Assembly (NCBI RefSeq): GCF_015278315.1
Contig: NZ_JADIJE010000007.1
Location: 62,001-126,000, forward strand
From: Microbacterium ureisolvens
GTDB taxonomy: Bacteria > Actinomycetota > Actinomycetes > Actinomycetales > Microbacteriaceae
DNA: 64,000 nt
Direction of reading: 5' to 3'
Shown here: positions 36,246-45,453 of the stretch, one piece after another
How positions within the stretch are numbered: the stretch's first letter is position 1
How the letters are laid out: every line of letters starts with the position of its first letter
The notes under the pieces: generated by a model
What the model saw: the letters and a program-made list of their open reading frames with translations, nothing else
Told to the model about the DNA's origin: nothing
Databases searched by the model: none
Position numbers and translations under genes: made by a program

Positions 36246-38096
36246 ATGTGCGGAATCGTCGGATACGTGGGCCCTCGGCAGAGCCAGGCCGTTCTCATCT
36301 CCGGGCTCTCGCGGCTCGAGTACCGCGGCTACGACTCCGCCGGCATCGCCGTGATCGACGGCGACGGGGGCCTCGGCATGCGCAAGCGCGCCGGCAAGCT
36401 GAAGGTGCTGCGCGACGACCTGGCGGCGCACCCGCTCGCCGACGGCACCACCGGCATCGGCCACACCCGCTGGGCCACGCACGGCGGCCCGACCGACGGC
36501 AACGCCCACCCGCATCTCGCCGACGACGACAAGCTCGCCGTCATCCACAACGGCATCATCGAGAACTTCTTCGAGCTGAAGTCCGAGCTCGTCTCCGACG
36601 GCTACACCTTCCGCAGCGAGACCGATACCGAGGTCGCGGCCGTCCTGCTCGGCCGCGAGTACCGCCGCACCGGCGACCTCGTCACCGCTTTCCGCGCCGT
36701 CGTGTCGCGGCTCGAGGGCGCGTTCACTCTCCTCGCGCTGCACGAGGACCAGCCCGGGCTCGTCGTGGGGGCCCGCCGCAACTCGCCGCTCGTGATCGGG
36801 CTGGGCGAGGGAGAGAACTTCCTCGGCTCGGACGTGGCGGCGTTCGTCGAGCACACCCGTAACGCGCTCGCGATCGGGCAGGACCAGATCGTCGCGATCA
36901 CGCCCGAGGCTGTGACGGTCACCGACTTCGACGGCAACCCGGTCGATGTCGAGCCGTTCGAGGTGACGTGGGATGCCGCGGCCGCCGAGAAGGGCGGATG
37001 GTCGTCGTTCATGGCCAAGGAGGTCTCCGAAGAGCCGGAGGCGGTCGCCAACACGCTGCGCGGACGCGTCCGTGACGGCGAGGTCGTGATCCCCGAGCTC
37101 GACGGGCTCGACGAGCTCTTCCAGGACGTCTCGCGCATCATCGTGATCGCCTGCGGCACCGCCGCGTACGCCGGCCAGGTCGGCAAGTACGCGATCGAGC
37201 AGTGGACCCGCATCCCGGTCGACGTCGAGCTCGCCCACGAGTTCCGCTACCGCGACCCGGTGATCGGGCCCGACACGCTCGTCGTCTCGATCAGCCAGTC
37301 GGGCGAGACCATGGACACGCTCATGGCCGTCAAGTACGCGCGCGAGCACGGGGCGAAGACGCTGTCGGTCTGCAACACGCAGGGCGCCACGATCCCGCGC
37401 GAGTCGGACGCCATCGTCTACACGCACGCCGGCCCCGAGGTCGCCGTCGCCTCGACGAAGGCGTTCGTCGCACAGATCACCGCGCTGTACCTGATGGGGC
37501 TGCACATCGGCCGCGTCCGCGGCGCGATCGACGCGTCGGCCGCCGCCGACCACGTGCGCGAGCTCGAGGCGATCCCCGCGAAGATCTCGCAGATCCTCGA
37601 GCGCGAGCAGCCGCGCATCGAGCAGTTCGCCGGCTGGATGGCCGACACGCGTTCGGTGCTCTTCCTCGGTCGCCACGTCGGCTACCCGATCGCGCTCGAG
37701 GGTGCGCTCAAGCTCAAGGAGCTCGCGTACATCCACGCCGAGGGCTTCGCCGCCGGCGAGCTCAAGCACGGGCCGATCGCGCTGATCGAGCCCGGTCAGC
37801 CGGTGTTCGTGGTCGTGCCGTCGCCGCGCGAGTCCGCCGAGATGCACAAGAAGGTGATCTCGAGCATCGAGGAGATCCGCGCCCGCGGCGCCCGCGTCAT
37901 CGCGATCGCCGAGGAGGGCGACGCCGCGGTGCTGCCCAAGTCCGACGAGGTGCTGCGCATCCCGCTCGCCGGGCCGTTCTTCGAGCCGCTCCTGGCCGTC
38001 GTGCCGCTCCACATCTTCGCTATGGGGCTCGCGACTGCCAAGGGCCTCGACGTCGACCAGCCGCGCAACCTCGCGAAGTCTGTCACCGTCGAGTAG
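36246..38096 (+). CDS. glmS: Glutamine-fructose-6-phosphate aminotransferase
   Basis: A 616-residue enzyme making glucosamine-6-phosphate from fructose-6-phosphate and glutamine. Cys2 after the initiator Met (MCGIVGYVG) is the glutaminase nucleophile, so the start is fixed at 36246. The N-terminal glutaminase domain (GHTRWATHGGPTDGNAHP) is followed by two SIS isomerase domains (SQSGETMDTL) and the conserved C-terminus DQPRNLAKSVTVE. It feeds glmM, 18 kb away in this window. TACCAT 7 nt before the ATG suggests a leaderless mRNA. Confidence 0.98.
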   Translation: MCGIVGYVGPRQSQAVLISGLSRLEYRGYDSAGIAVIDGDGGLGMRKRAGKLKVLRDDLAAHPLADGTTGIGHTRWATHGGPTDGNAHPHLADDDKLAVIHNGIIENFFELKSELVSDGYTFRSETDTEVAAVLLGREYRRTGDLVTAFRAVVSRLEGAFTLLALHEDQPGLVVGARRNSPLVIGLGEGENFLGSDVAAFVEHTRNALAIGQDQIVAITPEAVTVTDFDGNPVDVEPFEVTWDAAAAEKGGWSSFMAKEVSEEPEAVANTLRGRVRDGEVVIPELDGLDELFQDVSRIIVIACGTAAYAGQVGKYAIEQWTRIPVDVELAHEFRYRDPVIGPDTLVVSISQSGETMDTLMAVKYAREHGAKTLSVCNTQGATIPRESDAIVYTHAGPEVAVASTKAFVAQITALYLMGLHIGRVRGAIDASAAADHVRELEAIPAKISQILEREQPRIEQFAGWMADTRSVLFLGRHVGYPIALEGALKLKELAYIHAEGFAAGELKHGPIALIEPGQPVFVVVPSPRESAEMHKKVISSIEEIRARGARVIAIAEEGDAAVLPKSDEVLRIPLAGPFFEPLLAVVPLHIFAMGLATAKGLDVDQPRNLAKSVTVE

Positions 38097-38341
38097 CAGC
38101 ATCCCCGCCCGAACTCCGGCCGGTTCTGCACTCCCGCGTCCCTCGTCGACATCGCGGTTTCTCGGCGAAACACCGAGTCATCGGCGCCCATCGCGGGGTT
38201 GCTCGCCGAGGAACTGCGATCTCGACTGAGACGGGGTGGGCGGCGCGCGTGGCATCGCGGACGGGAGGTGAGGCGCGCGATCCGGCGGGACGGCCGCGAT
38301 AGTCTGACGGATGCCGCGGCCGCGGCACCCAGGAGGACCAC

Positions 38342-38815
38342 ATGATCGTCGGCATCGGCGTCGACCTCGTCGACATCCCGCGGTTCGAGCGGACGATCGA
38401 GCGCACGCCACGTCTGCTCGAGCGGCTGTTCTCGGACGCCGAGCGGCAGCTCAAGCCGCACTCGCTCGCCGCCCGCTACGCGGCGAAGGAGGCGCTCATC
38501 AAGGCCCTCGGCGGCTCGGACGGGGTGCACTGGACCGAGATCGAGATCGCGTCCGAGGCATCCGGTCGTCCGGTCTTCTCGCTGTGCGGCTCCACCGCCG
38601 ACGTCGTTGCCCAGCGCGGGATCACCGCCCTGCACCTGTCGCTGTCACACGACGCGGGACTCGCCACGGCCTACGTGGTCCTGGAGGCCGTTTCGCCCGG
38701 CACGGCCAACCAGAGCACCCTCGCTCAAACCGAGGGCGGCGCCCCCGGTCTCGACGCGAACCCCCTGTCTCGCGACGACGCCGCCGCGCCCCGAGCCGAG
38801 GGAGGCGCCGTATGA
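38342..38815 (+). CDS. acpS: Holo-[acyl-carrier-protein] synthase
   Basis: A 157-residue protein. The AcpS core has IVGIGVDLVDIPRFE and the magnesium/CoA motif FSDAERQ...AARYAAKEALIKAL; it transfers 4'-phosphopantetheine to acyl carrier protein. The core is about 120 residues; the last 35 (from SPGTANQ) are a low-complexity extension. AGGAGG precedes the ATG. Its stop overlaps the alr start (ATGA). Confidence 0.94.
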   Translation: MIVGIGVDLVDIPRFERTIERTPRLLERLFSDAERQLKPHSLAARYAAKEALIKALGGSDGVHWTEIEIASEASGRPVFSLCGSTADVVAQRGITALHLSLSHDAGLATAYVVLEAVSPGTANQSTLAQTEGGAPGLDANPLSRDDAAAPRAEGGAV

Positions 38816-39936
38816 GCCGCCCGCCCGCCGGCGTCCTGCGCGAGGCCGTCGTCGACGTCGGCGCAATCGAAGACAACGTGCGCCACCTGCGCCGGCTCAC
38901 CGGTTCCGAGATCATCGCGGTCGTCAAGGCCGACGGGTACGGACACGGCGCCGCCCGCTCGGCGCTCGCCGCTCTCGCGGGCGGCGCGACGCGCCTGGGC
39001 GTCTCCGACATCACCGAGGCGCTGGCGCTCCGCCGCGCCGGCATCGACGCCCCCATCGTCGCGTGGCTGCACGCGCCGGGCGTCGACTTCGGCGAGGCCG
39101 CAGCCCTGGGCATCGAGCTCGGCATCTCGAACCTCGACCAGCTGCAGAAGGCGGCGGGCGCGGCATCCGCTGATCGTCCCGTCGGGGTGCACCTGAAACT
39201 CGAGACGGGACTGTCGCGCAACGGGATCGCGCCCGCCGATTACCGCGTGGTGTTCGCCGAGGCGGCGCGGCTCGAGCGCATCGGCCGCGTGCGCGTCATC
39301 GCGCTCTTCAGTCACCTCTCCAACGCCTCCGACGAGGACGACCGCGCGGCGCTGCGCGCCTTCGAGGAGGGCGTCGGCATCGCCGCGTCGCTGGGGCTGG
39401 CCCCACCGCTCCGGCACCTCGCGGCGACGCACGCGGCGATCGACCTGCCCGAGGCCCGCCTCGGGTGCGTGCGCATCGGCATCGGGCTCTACGGGCTCTC
39501 GCCCTTCGACGACCGCACCTCGGCCGACCTGGGCCTGCGCCCGGCGATGACCCTCCACGGCGCGGTCGCCGCGGTGCGGCGCGTGCCCGCGGGCAAAGGC
39601 GTCTCGTACGGCTACGACTACCGCACCGACCGCGACACGACGCTCGCCCTGGTGCCCCTCGGCTATGCCGATGGCGTGCCGCGGCAGGCTTCTGGCTCGG
39701 CCCCCGTCGCGATCGGCGGGCGGCGCTTCCGTGTGGCCGGGCGCATCGCGATGGACCAGTTCGTCGTCGACGTAGGGGACGCCCCGGTCGCGGTCGGCGA
39801 TGAGGCGGTGCTGTTCGGCGACCCGACCCTCGGCGTGCCGTCGGCGACGGAATGGGCGGATGCCGCGGGCACGATCAACTACGAGATCGTCACGCGTGTC
39901 GGGCCCCGCGTGCCGCGGAGGCAGGTGTCGGAGTGA
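38812..39936 (+). CDS. alr: Alanine racemase
   Basis: A 374-residue enzyme making D-alanine for peptidoglycan. The PLP lysine is in AVVKADGYGHGA (near residue 39), and GIGLYGLSPF and the barrel segment HLKLETGLSRNG are family features. The start at 38812 overlaps the acpS stop and has GGAGG 7 nt upstream. The tsaE start overlaps its stop (GTGA). Confidence 0.95.
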   Translation: MSRPPAGVLREAVVDVGAIEDNVRHLRRLTGSEIIAVVKADGYGHGAARSALAALAGGATRLGVSDITEALALRRAGIDAPIVAWLHAPGVDFGEAAALGIELGISNLDQLQKAAGAASADRPVGVHLKLETGLSRNGIAPADYRVVFAEAARLERIGRVRVIALFSHLSNASDEDDRAALRAFEEGVGIAASLGLAPPLRHLAATHAAIDLPEARLGCVRIGIGLYGLSPFDDRTSADLGLRPAMTLHGAVAAVRRVPAGKGVSYGYDYRTDRDTTLALVPLGYADGVPRQASGSAPVAIGGRRFRVAGRIAMDQFVVDVGDAPVAVGDEAVLFGDPTLGVPSATEWADAAGTINYEIVTRVGPRVPRRQVSE

Positions 39937-40502
39937 GCGGGAACGCCGAAGAAGCCCCGGTTGTTGCACCGGGTGTGGACAGCACGACTTCGACCACCGG
40001 CACTCAGGGGATCGACGCCCTCGTCGCCACGCGCGAGATCTCTTCGCCGGAGGCCATGGAGGCGCTCGGCGAGGAGATGGGACGGATGCTGCGCCCCGGC
40101 GACATGGTGGTTCTCACCGGTCCGCTCGGCGCGGGCAAGACCACCCTCACGCGCGGCATCGGCCGCGGGCTGAACGTGCGCGGGCCGATCCAGAGCCCGA
40201 CGTTCGTCCTCGCGCGGACGCACCCCTCGCTCGACGGCGGCGCACCCCTCGTCCACGTCGACGCCTACCGGCTGGGCTCCGCCGCCGAGCTCGACGACCT
40301 CGACATCGACTTCGACGGCTCCGTCGTGATCGTCGAGTGGGGCCGGGGTCTCGTCGACGGCATCCGCGATCACTGGTGGGACGTCGAACTCGAGCGCGAG
40401 TGGCACGGCCGCGGCGTCGACAACGCGTGCGGCACGATCGGCCACGAGGCCGACCTCGACGCCGACACCCCGCGCCTGGTGAAGATCACCCGCCGCCCGT
40501 AG
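39933..40502 (+). CDS. tsaE: tRNA threonylcarbamoyladenosine biosynthesis ATPase TsaE
   Basis: A 189-residue protein. Walker A GPLGAGKTTLTRGIGRGL, then SPTFVLARTH, HVDAYRL and VEWG, all TsaE landmarks. It supports the TsaB-TsaD complex that makes t6A37 in tRNA; both partners are encoded next. The first about 35 residues are a poorly conserved Ser/Thr-rich extension. The GTG overlaps the alr stop. Confidence 0.95.
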   Translation: MSGNAEEAPVVAPGVDSTTSTTGTQGIDALVATREISSPEAMEALGEEMGRMLRPGDMVVLTGPLGAGKTTLTRGIGRGLNVRGPIQSPTFVLARTHPSLDGGAPLVHVDAYRLGSAAELDDLDIDFDGSVVIVEWGRGLVDGIRDHWWDVELEREWHGRGVDNACGTIGHEADLDADTPRLVKITRRP

Positions 40503-40537
40503 CGGGCGCCGGGTCGCGGCATCAGTCGTCCTCGCGT

Positions 40538-40747
40538 CCTCAATTGAGGAGCTGAGCCGAGCTGCGGGGTGGGCATGGGATTCGGGCCCTCATTTCGGTT
40601 CCATCCCTCAATTGAGGATCTGACCCGGGCTGCGCAGTGGGCGGGCCATCGGTCCATCCGCTCCAGTCCTCAATTGAGGACCTGAGCCGAGCTGCGGTGC
40701 GAACACGTGATTCGGGCCCTCATTCCGGCTCCAACCCTCAACTGAGG
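40538..40747. repeat. Array of four CCTCAATTGAGG palindromes
   Basis: Perfect 12-bp palindromes at 40538, 40606 and 40668 and one variant (CCTCAACTGAGG) at 40736, spaced 68, 62 and 68 bp. The spacers also repeat (ctgagccgagctgcgg and ttcgggccctcatt). The array fills the region between tsaE and tsaB (40503-40800); no gene is supported there. Confidence 0.9.
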
Positions 40748-40788
40748 ACGGTGAGACCGCGCCGAGCCTCGGTCGCGGAGGCGCCGAC

Positions 40789-40794
40789 TACCCT
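40789..40794 (+). promoter_or_regulatory. -10 element before tsaB
   Basis: TACCCT ends 6 nt before the tsaB GTG. The intervening GGAGGG touches the start codon and is too close for a normal ribosome site, so leaderless initiation is plausible. Confidence 0.45.
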
Positions 40795-40800
40795 GGAGGG

Positions 40801-41478
40801 GTGATCCTCGGCATCGACACGTCGCTCGGCTCCGCGGTGGCGGTCGTCGAGCCTGACGGCGTCATCCGCTCGCAGGTCGAGAGCGCAGACCCTCGCGGCC
40901 ACGCCGAGGTGATCGGCACGCTGATCGAGCGGGCGCTGGCCGAGGCATCCGTCTCCCCGTCAGAGATCACGCAGGTCGCCGCCGGCATGGGACCAGGCCC
41001 GTTCACCGGGCTGCGCGTCGGGATCGCCGCCGCACGCACTTTCGCGCTCGGCCGCGGCGTGCCGGTCGTGCCCGTCGTCAGCCACGACGCCGTCGCCCTC
41101 GAGCTGCTGCTGCACACCGCGCTCACCGCGGACTGGGGCTACGCCGCGGGGTACGAGAACGACACCGAGGAGACCTTCGCCGTGGTCACCGACGCCCGCC
41201 GGCGCGAATTCGCCTACACGCTGTATCGCGGCCTCGATGATGACGGACTGCCGGTGCGCGCGACCGAGCCCGCCCTCACGCCCCGTGATGACCTCGACGC
41301 GCTGCTCGCCCACGCCGGAGCCGACCGGCGCGATGCCGACCGCATCCCCGCAGCGATGCTCGCGCTCGCCGCGGCCCGCGCCCTCGGCGCCGGTCGCCGC
41401 ATCGGCCCGGCGGACGCGCTCTACCTGCGCTCGCCCGATGTGACGCTTCCGCACGCGCCGAAGCGGGTGTACCTGTGA
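40801..41478 (+). CDS. tsaB: tRNA threonylcarbamoyladenosine biosynthesis protein TsaB
   Basis: A 225-residue protein with the TsaB start ILGIDTSLGSAVAVV and the family segment GMGPGPFTGLRVGIAAAR. It is the inactive partner that scaffolds TsaD in t6A synthesis. It starts with GTG, follows the palindrome array, and overlaps rimI by ATGA-type coupling (GTGA at 41475). Confidence 0.95.
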   Translation: MILGIDTSLGSAVAVVEPDGVIRSQVESADPRGHAEVIGTLIERALAEASVSPSEITQVAAGMGPGPFTGLRVGIAAARTFALGRGVPVVPVVSHDAVALELLLHTALTADWGYAAGYENDTEETFAVVTDARRREFAYTLYRGLDDDGLPVRATEPALTPRDDLDALLAHAGADRRDADRIPAAMLALAAARALGAGRRIGPADALYLRSPDVTLPHAPKRVYL

Positions 41479-42053
41479 CGATCCGCACGGCCACCGGCGG
41501 CGACCTCGCCGCCATCATGTCGCTCGAGCGCGCCTCGTTCCCGACTGACGCGTGGTCCGAGGCGATGATGCGCGAAGAGCTGGCCTCGCCGCACGGCTGG
41601 TACGTCGTCGACGAGGAGGCCGGGCGCCTGCTCGGCTACGCGGGATTGCGTGCTGTCGCCGGAGCGCGGGATGCCGACATCCAGACGATCACGATCACCG
41701 AGGCTTCTCGGGGTCGCGGCCGCGGCCGTTCACTGCTGCGGGCCCTGCTCACGGAGGCCTCGCGCCGTCAGGTGACGGACGTGTTCCTCGAGGTGCGCGC
41801 CGACAACCCTGTGGCCCAGGCGCTGTACGTCTCGGAGGGCTTCGCCGAGATCGGGCGCAAGCCCCGGTACTACCAGCCCGACGACGTCGACGCCGTCGTG
41901 ATGAAGCTCGACCTTCGGGGCTGGCGCGCTGCCCGTCACGGGGCTGAGGCCGGCGAAACTCCACGGGATCCGGCACTGGCGGCCGGTGAGACGGATGCCG
42001 CGGCCGCCGCGAGCGCGGATCCGTGGAGTTCTGCGGGAGGGGTGTGCACGTGA
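41475..42053 (+). CDS. rimI: Ribosomal-protein-alanine N-acetyltransferase RimI-like
   Basis: A 192-residue GNAT protein. Acetyl-CoA site [19 protein letters not shown], and [14 protein letters not shown] with [16 protein letters not shown], the RimI pattern. It probably acetylates the N-terminus of S18, inferred from family and place between tsaB and tsaD. The last about 40 residues after LRGW are an Ala/Asp-rich extension absent from typical RimI (about 150 residues). GTGA overlaps on both sides. Confidence 0.9.
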   Translation: MTIRTATGGDLAAIMSLERASFPTDAWSEAMMREELASPHGWYVVDEEAGRLLGYAGLRAVAGARDADIQTITITEASRGRGRGRSLLRALLTEASRRQVTDVFLEVRADNPVAQALYVSEGFAEIGRKPRYYQPDDVDAVVMKLDLRGWRAARHGAEAGETPRDPALAAGETDAAAAASADPWSSAGGVCT

Positions 42054-43117
42054 ACCGGGCCGAACCGCTGGTGCTCGGCATCGAGACGAGCTGCGACGAG
42101 ACCGGTATCGGGATCGTGCGCGGCCGCACGCTGCTGTCGAACACGATCGCCAGCTCGATGGACGAGCACGCCCGCTACGGAGGCGTCGTGCCCGAGGTCG
42201 CGGCGCGCGCGCACCTCGAGGCGCTGCAGCCGTCGATCGAGGCCGCGCTCGCCGAATCCGGCGTGGGGCTCGCCGACCTCGACGCGGTCGCCGTGACGAG
42301 CGGACCCGGCCTCGCCGGGGCGCTCATGGTCGGCGTGGGCGCGGCCAAGGCGCTGTCGGTCTCGCTCGAGAAGCCGCTCTACGCCGTCAACCACCTCGTC
42401 GGCCATATCGCCGCCGACATCCTCGATGCCGACGCGACGCCGCTGGAGTACCCGACGGTGGCCCTGCTCGTCAGTGGCGGGCACACGTCGCTGCTCCTCG
42501 TCCGCGACCTGACGACCGACGTCGAGCTGCTCGGCGAGACGATGGATGACGCCGCCGGCGAAGCCTTCGACAAGGTCGCCCGCCTGCTCGGGCTGCCCTA
42601 CCCCGGAGGGCCTGAGGTCGACCGCGCCGCGGCAGCCGGGGATCCGAAGGCCATCGCCTTCCCGCGGGGCCTCTCGCGCGCGTCCGACATGGCCCGCCAC
42701 CGGTACGACTTCTCGTTCTCGGGGCTCAAGACCGCCGTCGCCCGCTGGGTCGAGCAGCGCCAGGCCGCGGGGGAGCCCGTGCCGGTCGCCGACGTCGCCG
42801 CCAGCTTCCGCGAGGCCGTCGTCGACGTGCTCGTGACCAAGGCGCTCGCCGCGTGCCGCGACCACGGGGTGCCCCGCCTGCTCCTCGGCGGCGGCGTGAT
42901 CGCCAACCGGCGCCTGCGCGACGTCGCGCTCGAGCGTGCGGAGGCCGAGGGCGTCACCGTGCGCATCCCCCCGCTGTCGCTGTGCACCGACAACGGGGCC
43001 ATGATCGCCGCCCTCACCTCCGAGCTCATCATGTCGGGCCGGCCGCCGTCGACGCTCGAGTTCGGCGCCGACTCGACCCTGCCGGTCACCGAGATCCAGG
43101 TCGCGGAGTCGGCATGA
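42050..43117 (+). CDS. tsaD: tRNA N6-adenosine threonylcarbamoyltransferase TsaD
   Basis: A 355-residue protein. Motifs: [10 protein letters not shown], metal ligands in [16 protein letters not shown], and [11 protein letters not shown]. It transfers the threonylcarbamoyl group to A37 of ANN-reading tRNAs with TsaB and TsaE. The GTG at 42050 overlaps the rimI stop and has GGGAGGGG upstream; nine codons of open frame before it are not conserved. Confidence 0.96.
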   Translation: MNRAEPLVLGIETSCDETGIGIVRGRTLLSNTIASSMDEHARYGGVVPEVAARAHLEALQPSIEAALAESGVGLADLDAVAVTSGPGLAGALMVGVGAAKALSVSLEKPLYAVNHLVGHIAADILDADATPLEYPTVALLVSGGHTSLLLVRDLTTDVELLGETMDDAAGEAFDKVARLLGLPYPGGPEVDRAAAAGDPKAIAFPRGLSRASDMARHRYDFSFSGLKTAVARWVEQRQAAGEPVPVADVAASFREAVVDVLVTKALAACRDHGVPRLLLGGGVIANRRLRDVALERAEAEGVTVRIPPLSLCTDNGAMIAALTSELIMSGRPPSTLEFGADSTLPVTEIQVAESA

Positions 43118-44076
43118 CCTCGGACGAGAAGCGGATGCCGCATCCCGACGACACGGCGGAGCCCGCTGGTCCGCCGCGGGCCGAGGTGCCGACCCCCATC
43201 GAGGCCGAAGGTGCGCGTCAGTCCGAAGGGGCCGAGCAATCAGGCAATTCGAGCGCGGACCTCCGGTCGTTGAGCGAGCGAGGAACGAGCGAGACGAAAC
43301 GCCTCGGAGATTCGAACGACTCCGACCCAACGCGTCCGGAGGCCGCGCCGTCTGCTCCCGCGCCGTCTGCTCCCGCGCCGTCTGCTCCCACCGCGTTCGC
43401 GTCTGCGGGCACCGCGCTGGCCGTTCCGGGGGCCGCCCCCAGCATCCCGGCGGCAGCTCCGAGCACCCCCGCTGCCGCCCCTGACGTCTCACCCGCGGGA
43501 CCGGCACCGAGTACCCCAGCCGTGCCCCCGGCGCCGAGTAGTCCGATCGCAGCTCCGGCAACCCCGCCTGCGCCACCCGCCCCTGCCGCGACGCCCGCCC
43601 CGGCCGCAGCCCCGCCGGCCCCGGCCGCCCCAGCCGCGCGTCCGACCGTCGAGGCGCCCTCGCCCGACGTCGACCTGACCCACGACGCCACCCCGATGCC
43701 GGGCGCGCACCGCGGCGGGTTCTCGCGGCTGCCGACGGCGCCGGTCGCGGTGACCGTCGAGTCCGCACCGGCCGAGCCAGGCGGCGAGTTCACGCCCGAC
43801 GACACGCAGTGGCGGCCTGACGAGCCCGCCGACTTCCATCGCGGGCTCGGCACGTGGGCGCTCGCGTTCGCGATCGTCGGCCTCGTCGTCTCGCTGTTCG
43901 TCGGCTGGGGCTTCCCGATCGGACTCATCGCCGTGGTGTCGGGGATCATCGCGCTGCGGCGTCCGCTCGAGAGCCGCGCCGTGGCGGTGTGGGCGATCGT
44001 GCTCGGCGTCGTCTCGATCCTGTACAGCGCCGGATGGCTCCTCTACGCCGGATTCCGCGCCAACCTCTTCGGCTGA
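43114..44076 (+). CDS. Pro/Ala-rich membrane protein with a C-terminal DUF4190-like pair of helices
   Basis: A 320-residue protein. Residues 1-200 are low complexity, Pro/Ala-rich, with a threefold 15-bp repeat encoding SAPAP at 43351-43390. Residues about 245-318 form two hydrophobic segments with the DUF4190-like pattern ([20 protein letters not shown] ... [19 protein letters not shown]). The start ATG overlaps the tsaD stop. Codons 50-65 are made from a dispersed palindromic repeat (43263-43302). Function unknown. Confidence 0.8.
   Translation: MTSDEKRMPHPDDTAEPAGPPRAEVPTPIEAEGARQSEGAEQSGNSSADLRSLSERGTSETKRLGDSNDSDPTRPEAAPSAPAPSAPAPSAPTAFASAGTALAVPGAAPSIPAAAPSTPAAAPDVSPAGPAPSTPAVPPAPSSPIAAPATPPAPPAPAATPAPAAAPPAPAAPAARPTVEAPSPDVDLTHDATPMPGAHRGGFSRLPTAPVAVTVESAPAEPGGEFTPDDTQWRPDEPADFHRGLGTWALAFAIVGLVVSLFVGWGFPIGLIAVVSGIIALRRPLESRAVAVWAIVLGVVSILYSAGWLLYAGFRANLFG
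43263..43302 (+). repeat. Dispersed palindromic repeat, copy 3, inside a coding sequence
   Basis: The sequence CCGGTCGTTGAGCGAGCGAG continuing to GAGACGAAACG matches the right half of the copy at 36099-36138. It is read in frame as [13 protein letters not shown]. Confidence 0.9.
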
Positions 44077-44091
44077 GCGGTCTCCCTGCCG

Positions 44092-45279
44092 TCAGACGCG
44101 GTCGGCCAGGATCGCGGTGCGGCGGGATCCGATGCGAGTGAGCAGCAGGGTCGCCGCCGCCGAGCCCCGGAGCTTCAGACGCGTGCGCAGTGCCGCGGGG
44201 TCGACATCCACCCCGCGCTTCTTGATCTCGAGGCGGCCGATGTCCCGTTCGCGCAGCGCTTTGCCCAGCGCCTTCACGTCGGCCGGCAGCACCTCGCGCA
44301 CGCGGAACGTCGAGACGAACGGCGACGTGAGCGCCGCGTCCGACGTGAGGTAAGCGATGTGCTCGTCGAGCATCCCCGCCTGGAGCGTCCGGGCGACGTC
44401 GCCGATGAGCCGCGCCCGGATGACGGCGCCGTCGGGCTCGTGCAGGAAGGCGCCGAGCTCGCGAACCGGCTCGTCCGCGGCATCCGTCTCCGCCGTCAGC
44501 TCGTTGGCGCTGTCGCCGCGGATCACGAGAGCGGCCCGTCGCACACCCGGGCGCGCGAGCGCGCCCGACCACAGCACGAGCTCGATCGTGGACCCGTCGG
44601 CGCTCACCCATTGCGCCTCGACGTCATCGGGGATCACGTCGCGGTCGAGGCCCGGGCCCAGCTTGACACCGACGGGCATGCGGCGGGCGAGGTCGAACAC
44701 CCAGTCCAGCGACGGCGACCAGTCCTCGGGACGTGTGCGGGACGTCTCGCCATGACCGGCCGTGCGGCGCGCAGGGTCGAGCCACACAGCGTCGACGCCG
44801 TCGAGGTCGGCGGTCTCGGCGGTGCCGTGGCGTACGTCGGCGTCGGCGCCGAACGGAGCGAGGTTGTACGCCGCGAGGGCCGCGGTGAGCTCGTCGGCGT
44901 CCACCGCCAGCACGCGCAGCCCGAGGCCTGCGAGGCCGAGCGCGTCGCCGCCGATGCCGCACCCGAGATCGGCGACGCGGGTGAAGCCCGCGTCGCGGAA
45001 TCGCGCGGCGTGGCGCGCGGCGATCGGCAGCCGCGTCGCCTGCTCCAGGCCGGCACGGGTGAAGAGCATGCGGTCGGCGAGGTCGCCGAACTTGCCCCGC
45101 GCGCGGGTGCGCAGCCGCGCCTGCCCCACCACGGCCGACACGAGGTCGGGGGAGTGGCCGTCGCGTCGCAGCCGGGTCACCGCCCTCGCGACGTCGTCCG
45201 CGGAATCCACGGGCGCCATCGCGTCCAGCAGGCGCAGGCCTTCGGGGGTCAGCAGCACCTCGAGTTCGGAGCGTTCCAC
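44092..45279 (-). CDS. Class I SAM-dependent methyltransferase with THUMP-like C-terminus
   Basis: A 395-residue protein. The methyltransferase core has VADLGCGIGGDALGLA (SAM loop, near residue 97), VLAVDADEL and VWLDPARR. The C-terminal about 100 residues resemble the THUMP-like domain attached to this family in actinobacteria (REVLPADVKALGKALRERDI). RNA is a plausible substrate but not shown. The GTG start follows TAGGCT by 6 nt, so leaderless translation is likely. Confidence 0.88.
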   Translation of the reverse strand: MERSELEVLLTPEGLRLLDAMAPVDSADDVARAVTRLRRDGHSPDLVSAVVGQARLRTRARGKFGDLADRMLFTRAGLEQATRLPIAARHAARFRDAGFTRVADLGCGIGGDALGLAGLGLRVLAVDADELTAALAAYNLAPFGADADVRHGTAETADLDGVDAVWLDPARRTAGHGETSRTRPEDWSPSLDWVFDLARRMPVGVKLGPGLDRDVIPDDVEAQWVSADGSTIELVLWSGALARPGVRRAALVIRGDSANELTAETDAADEPVRELGAFLHEPDGAVIRARLIGDVARTLQAGMLDEHIAYLTSDAALTSPFVSTFRVREVLPADVKALGKALRERDIGRLEIKKRGVDVDPAALRTRLKLRGSAAATLLLTRIGSRRTAILADRV

Positions 45280-45285
45280 CTGCCG

Positions 45286-45291
45286 AGCCTA
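45286..45291 (-). promoter_or_regulatory. -10 element of leaderless methyltransferase mRNA
   Basis: TAGGCT on the minus strand, then CGGCAG and the GTG start. Confidence 0.5.
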
Positions 45292-45360
45292 CGTCCCGCA
45301 CCAGGGTCGTCGACTCGTCGCGTACCGCGCACCCTGGGCAATCCCCCTCCCAGACCCCGG

Positions 45361-45383
45361 ATAGTTCGGGATTTCCCCCGATG
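45361..45383 (+). promoter_or_regulatory. Candidate operator shared by both arms of the ini-like island (copy 1)
   Basis: ATAG, then GGGA, then CCCCCGATG. The same elements in the same order occur on the minus strand at 52033-52015, upstream of the iniB-like gene. It contains the dyad TCGGG-N6-CCCGA. Confidence 0.4.
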
Positions 45384-45453
45384 TACGCCGCGGGCCCCGC
45401 CAGCAGACTCTGAGACACGAGCCGACTGGCACCAGCGAAGAAAGAAGATCATC

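Noticed and set aside
36075..38102. 675-codon open frame on minus
   Set aside because: Antisense of glmS, whose own motifs are unambiguous.
40538..40747. Palindrome array as CRISPR
   Set aside because: Only four 12-bp palindromes with repeated, not unique, spacers and no cas genes.
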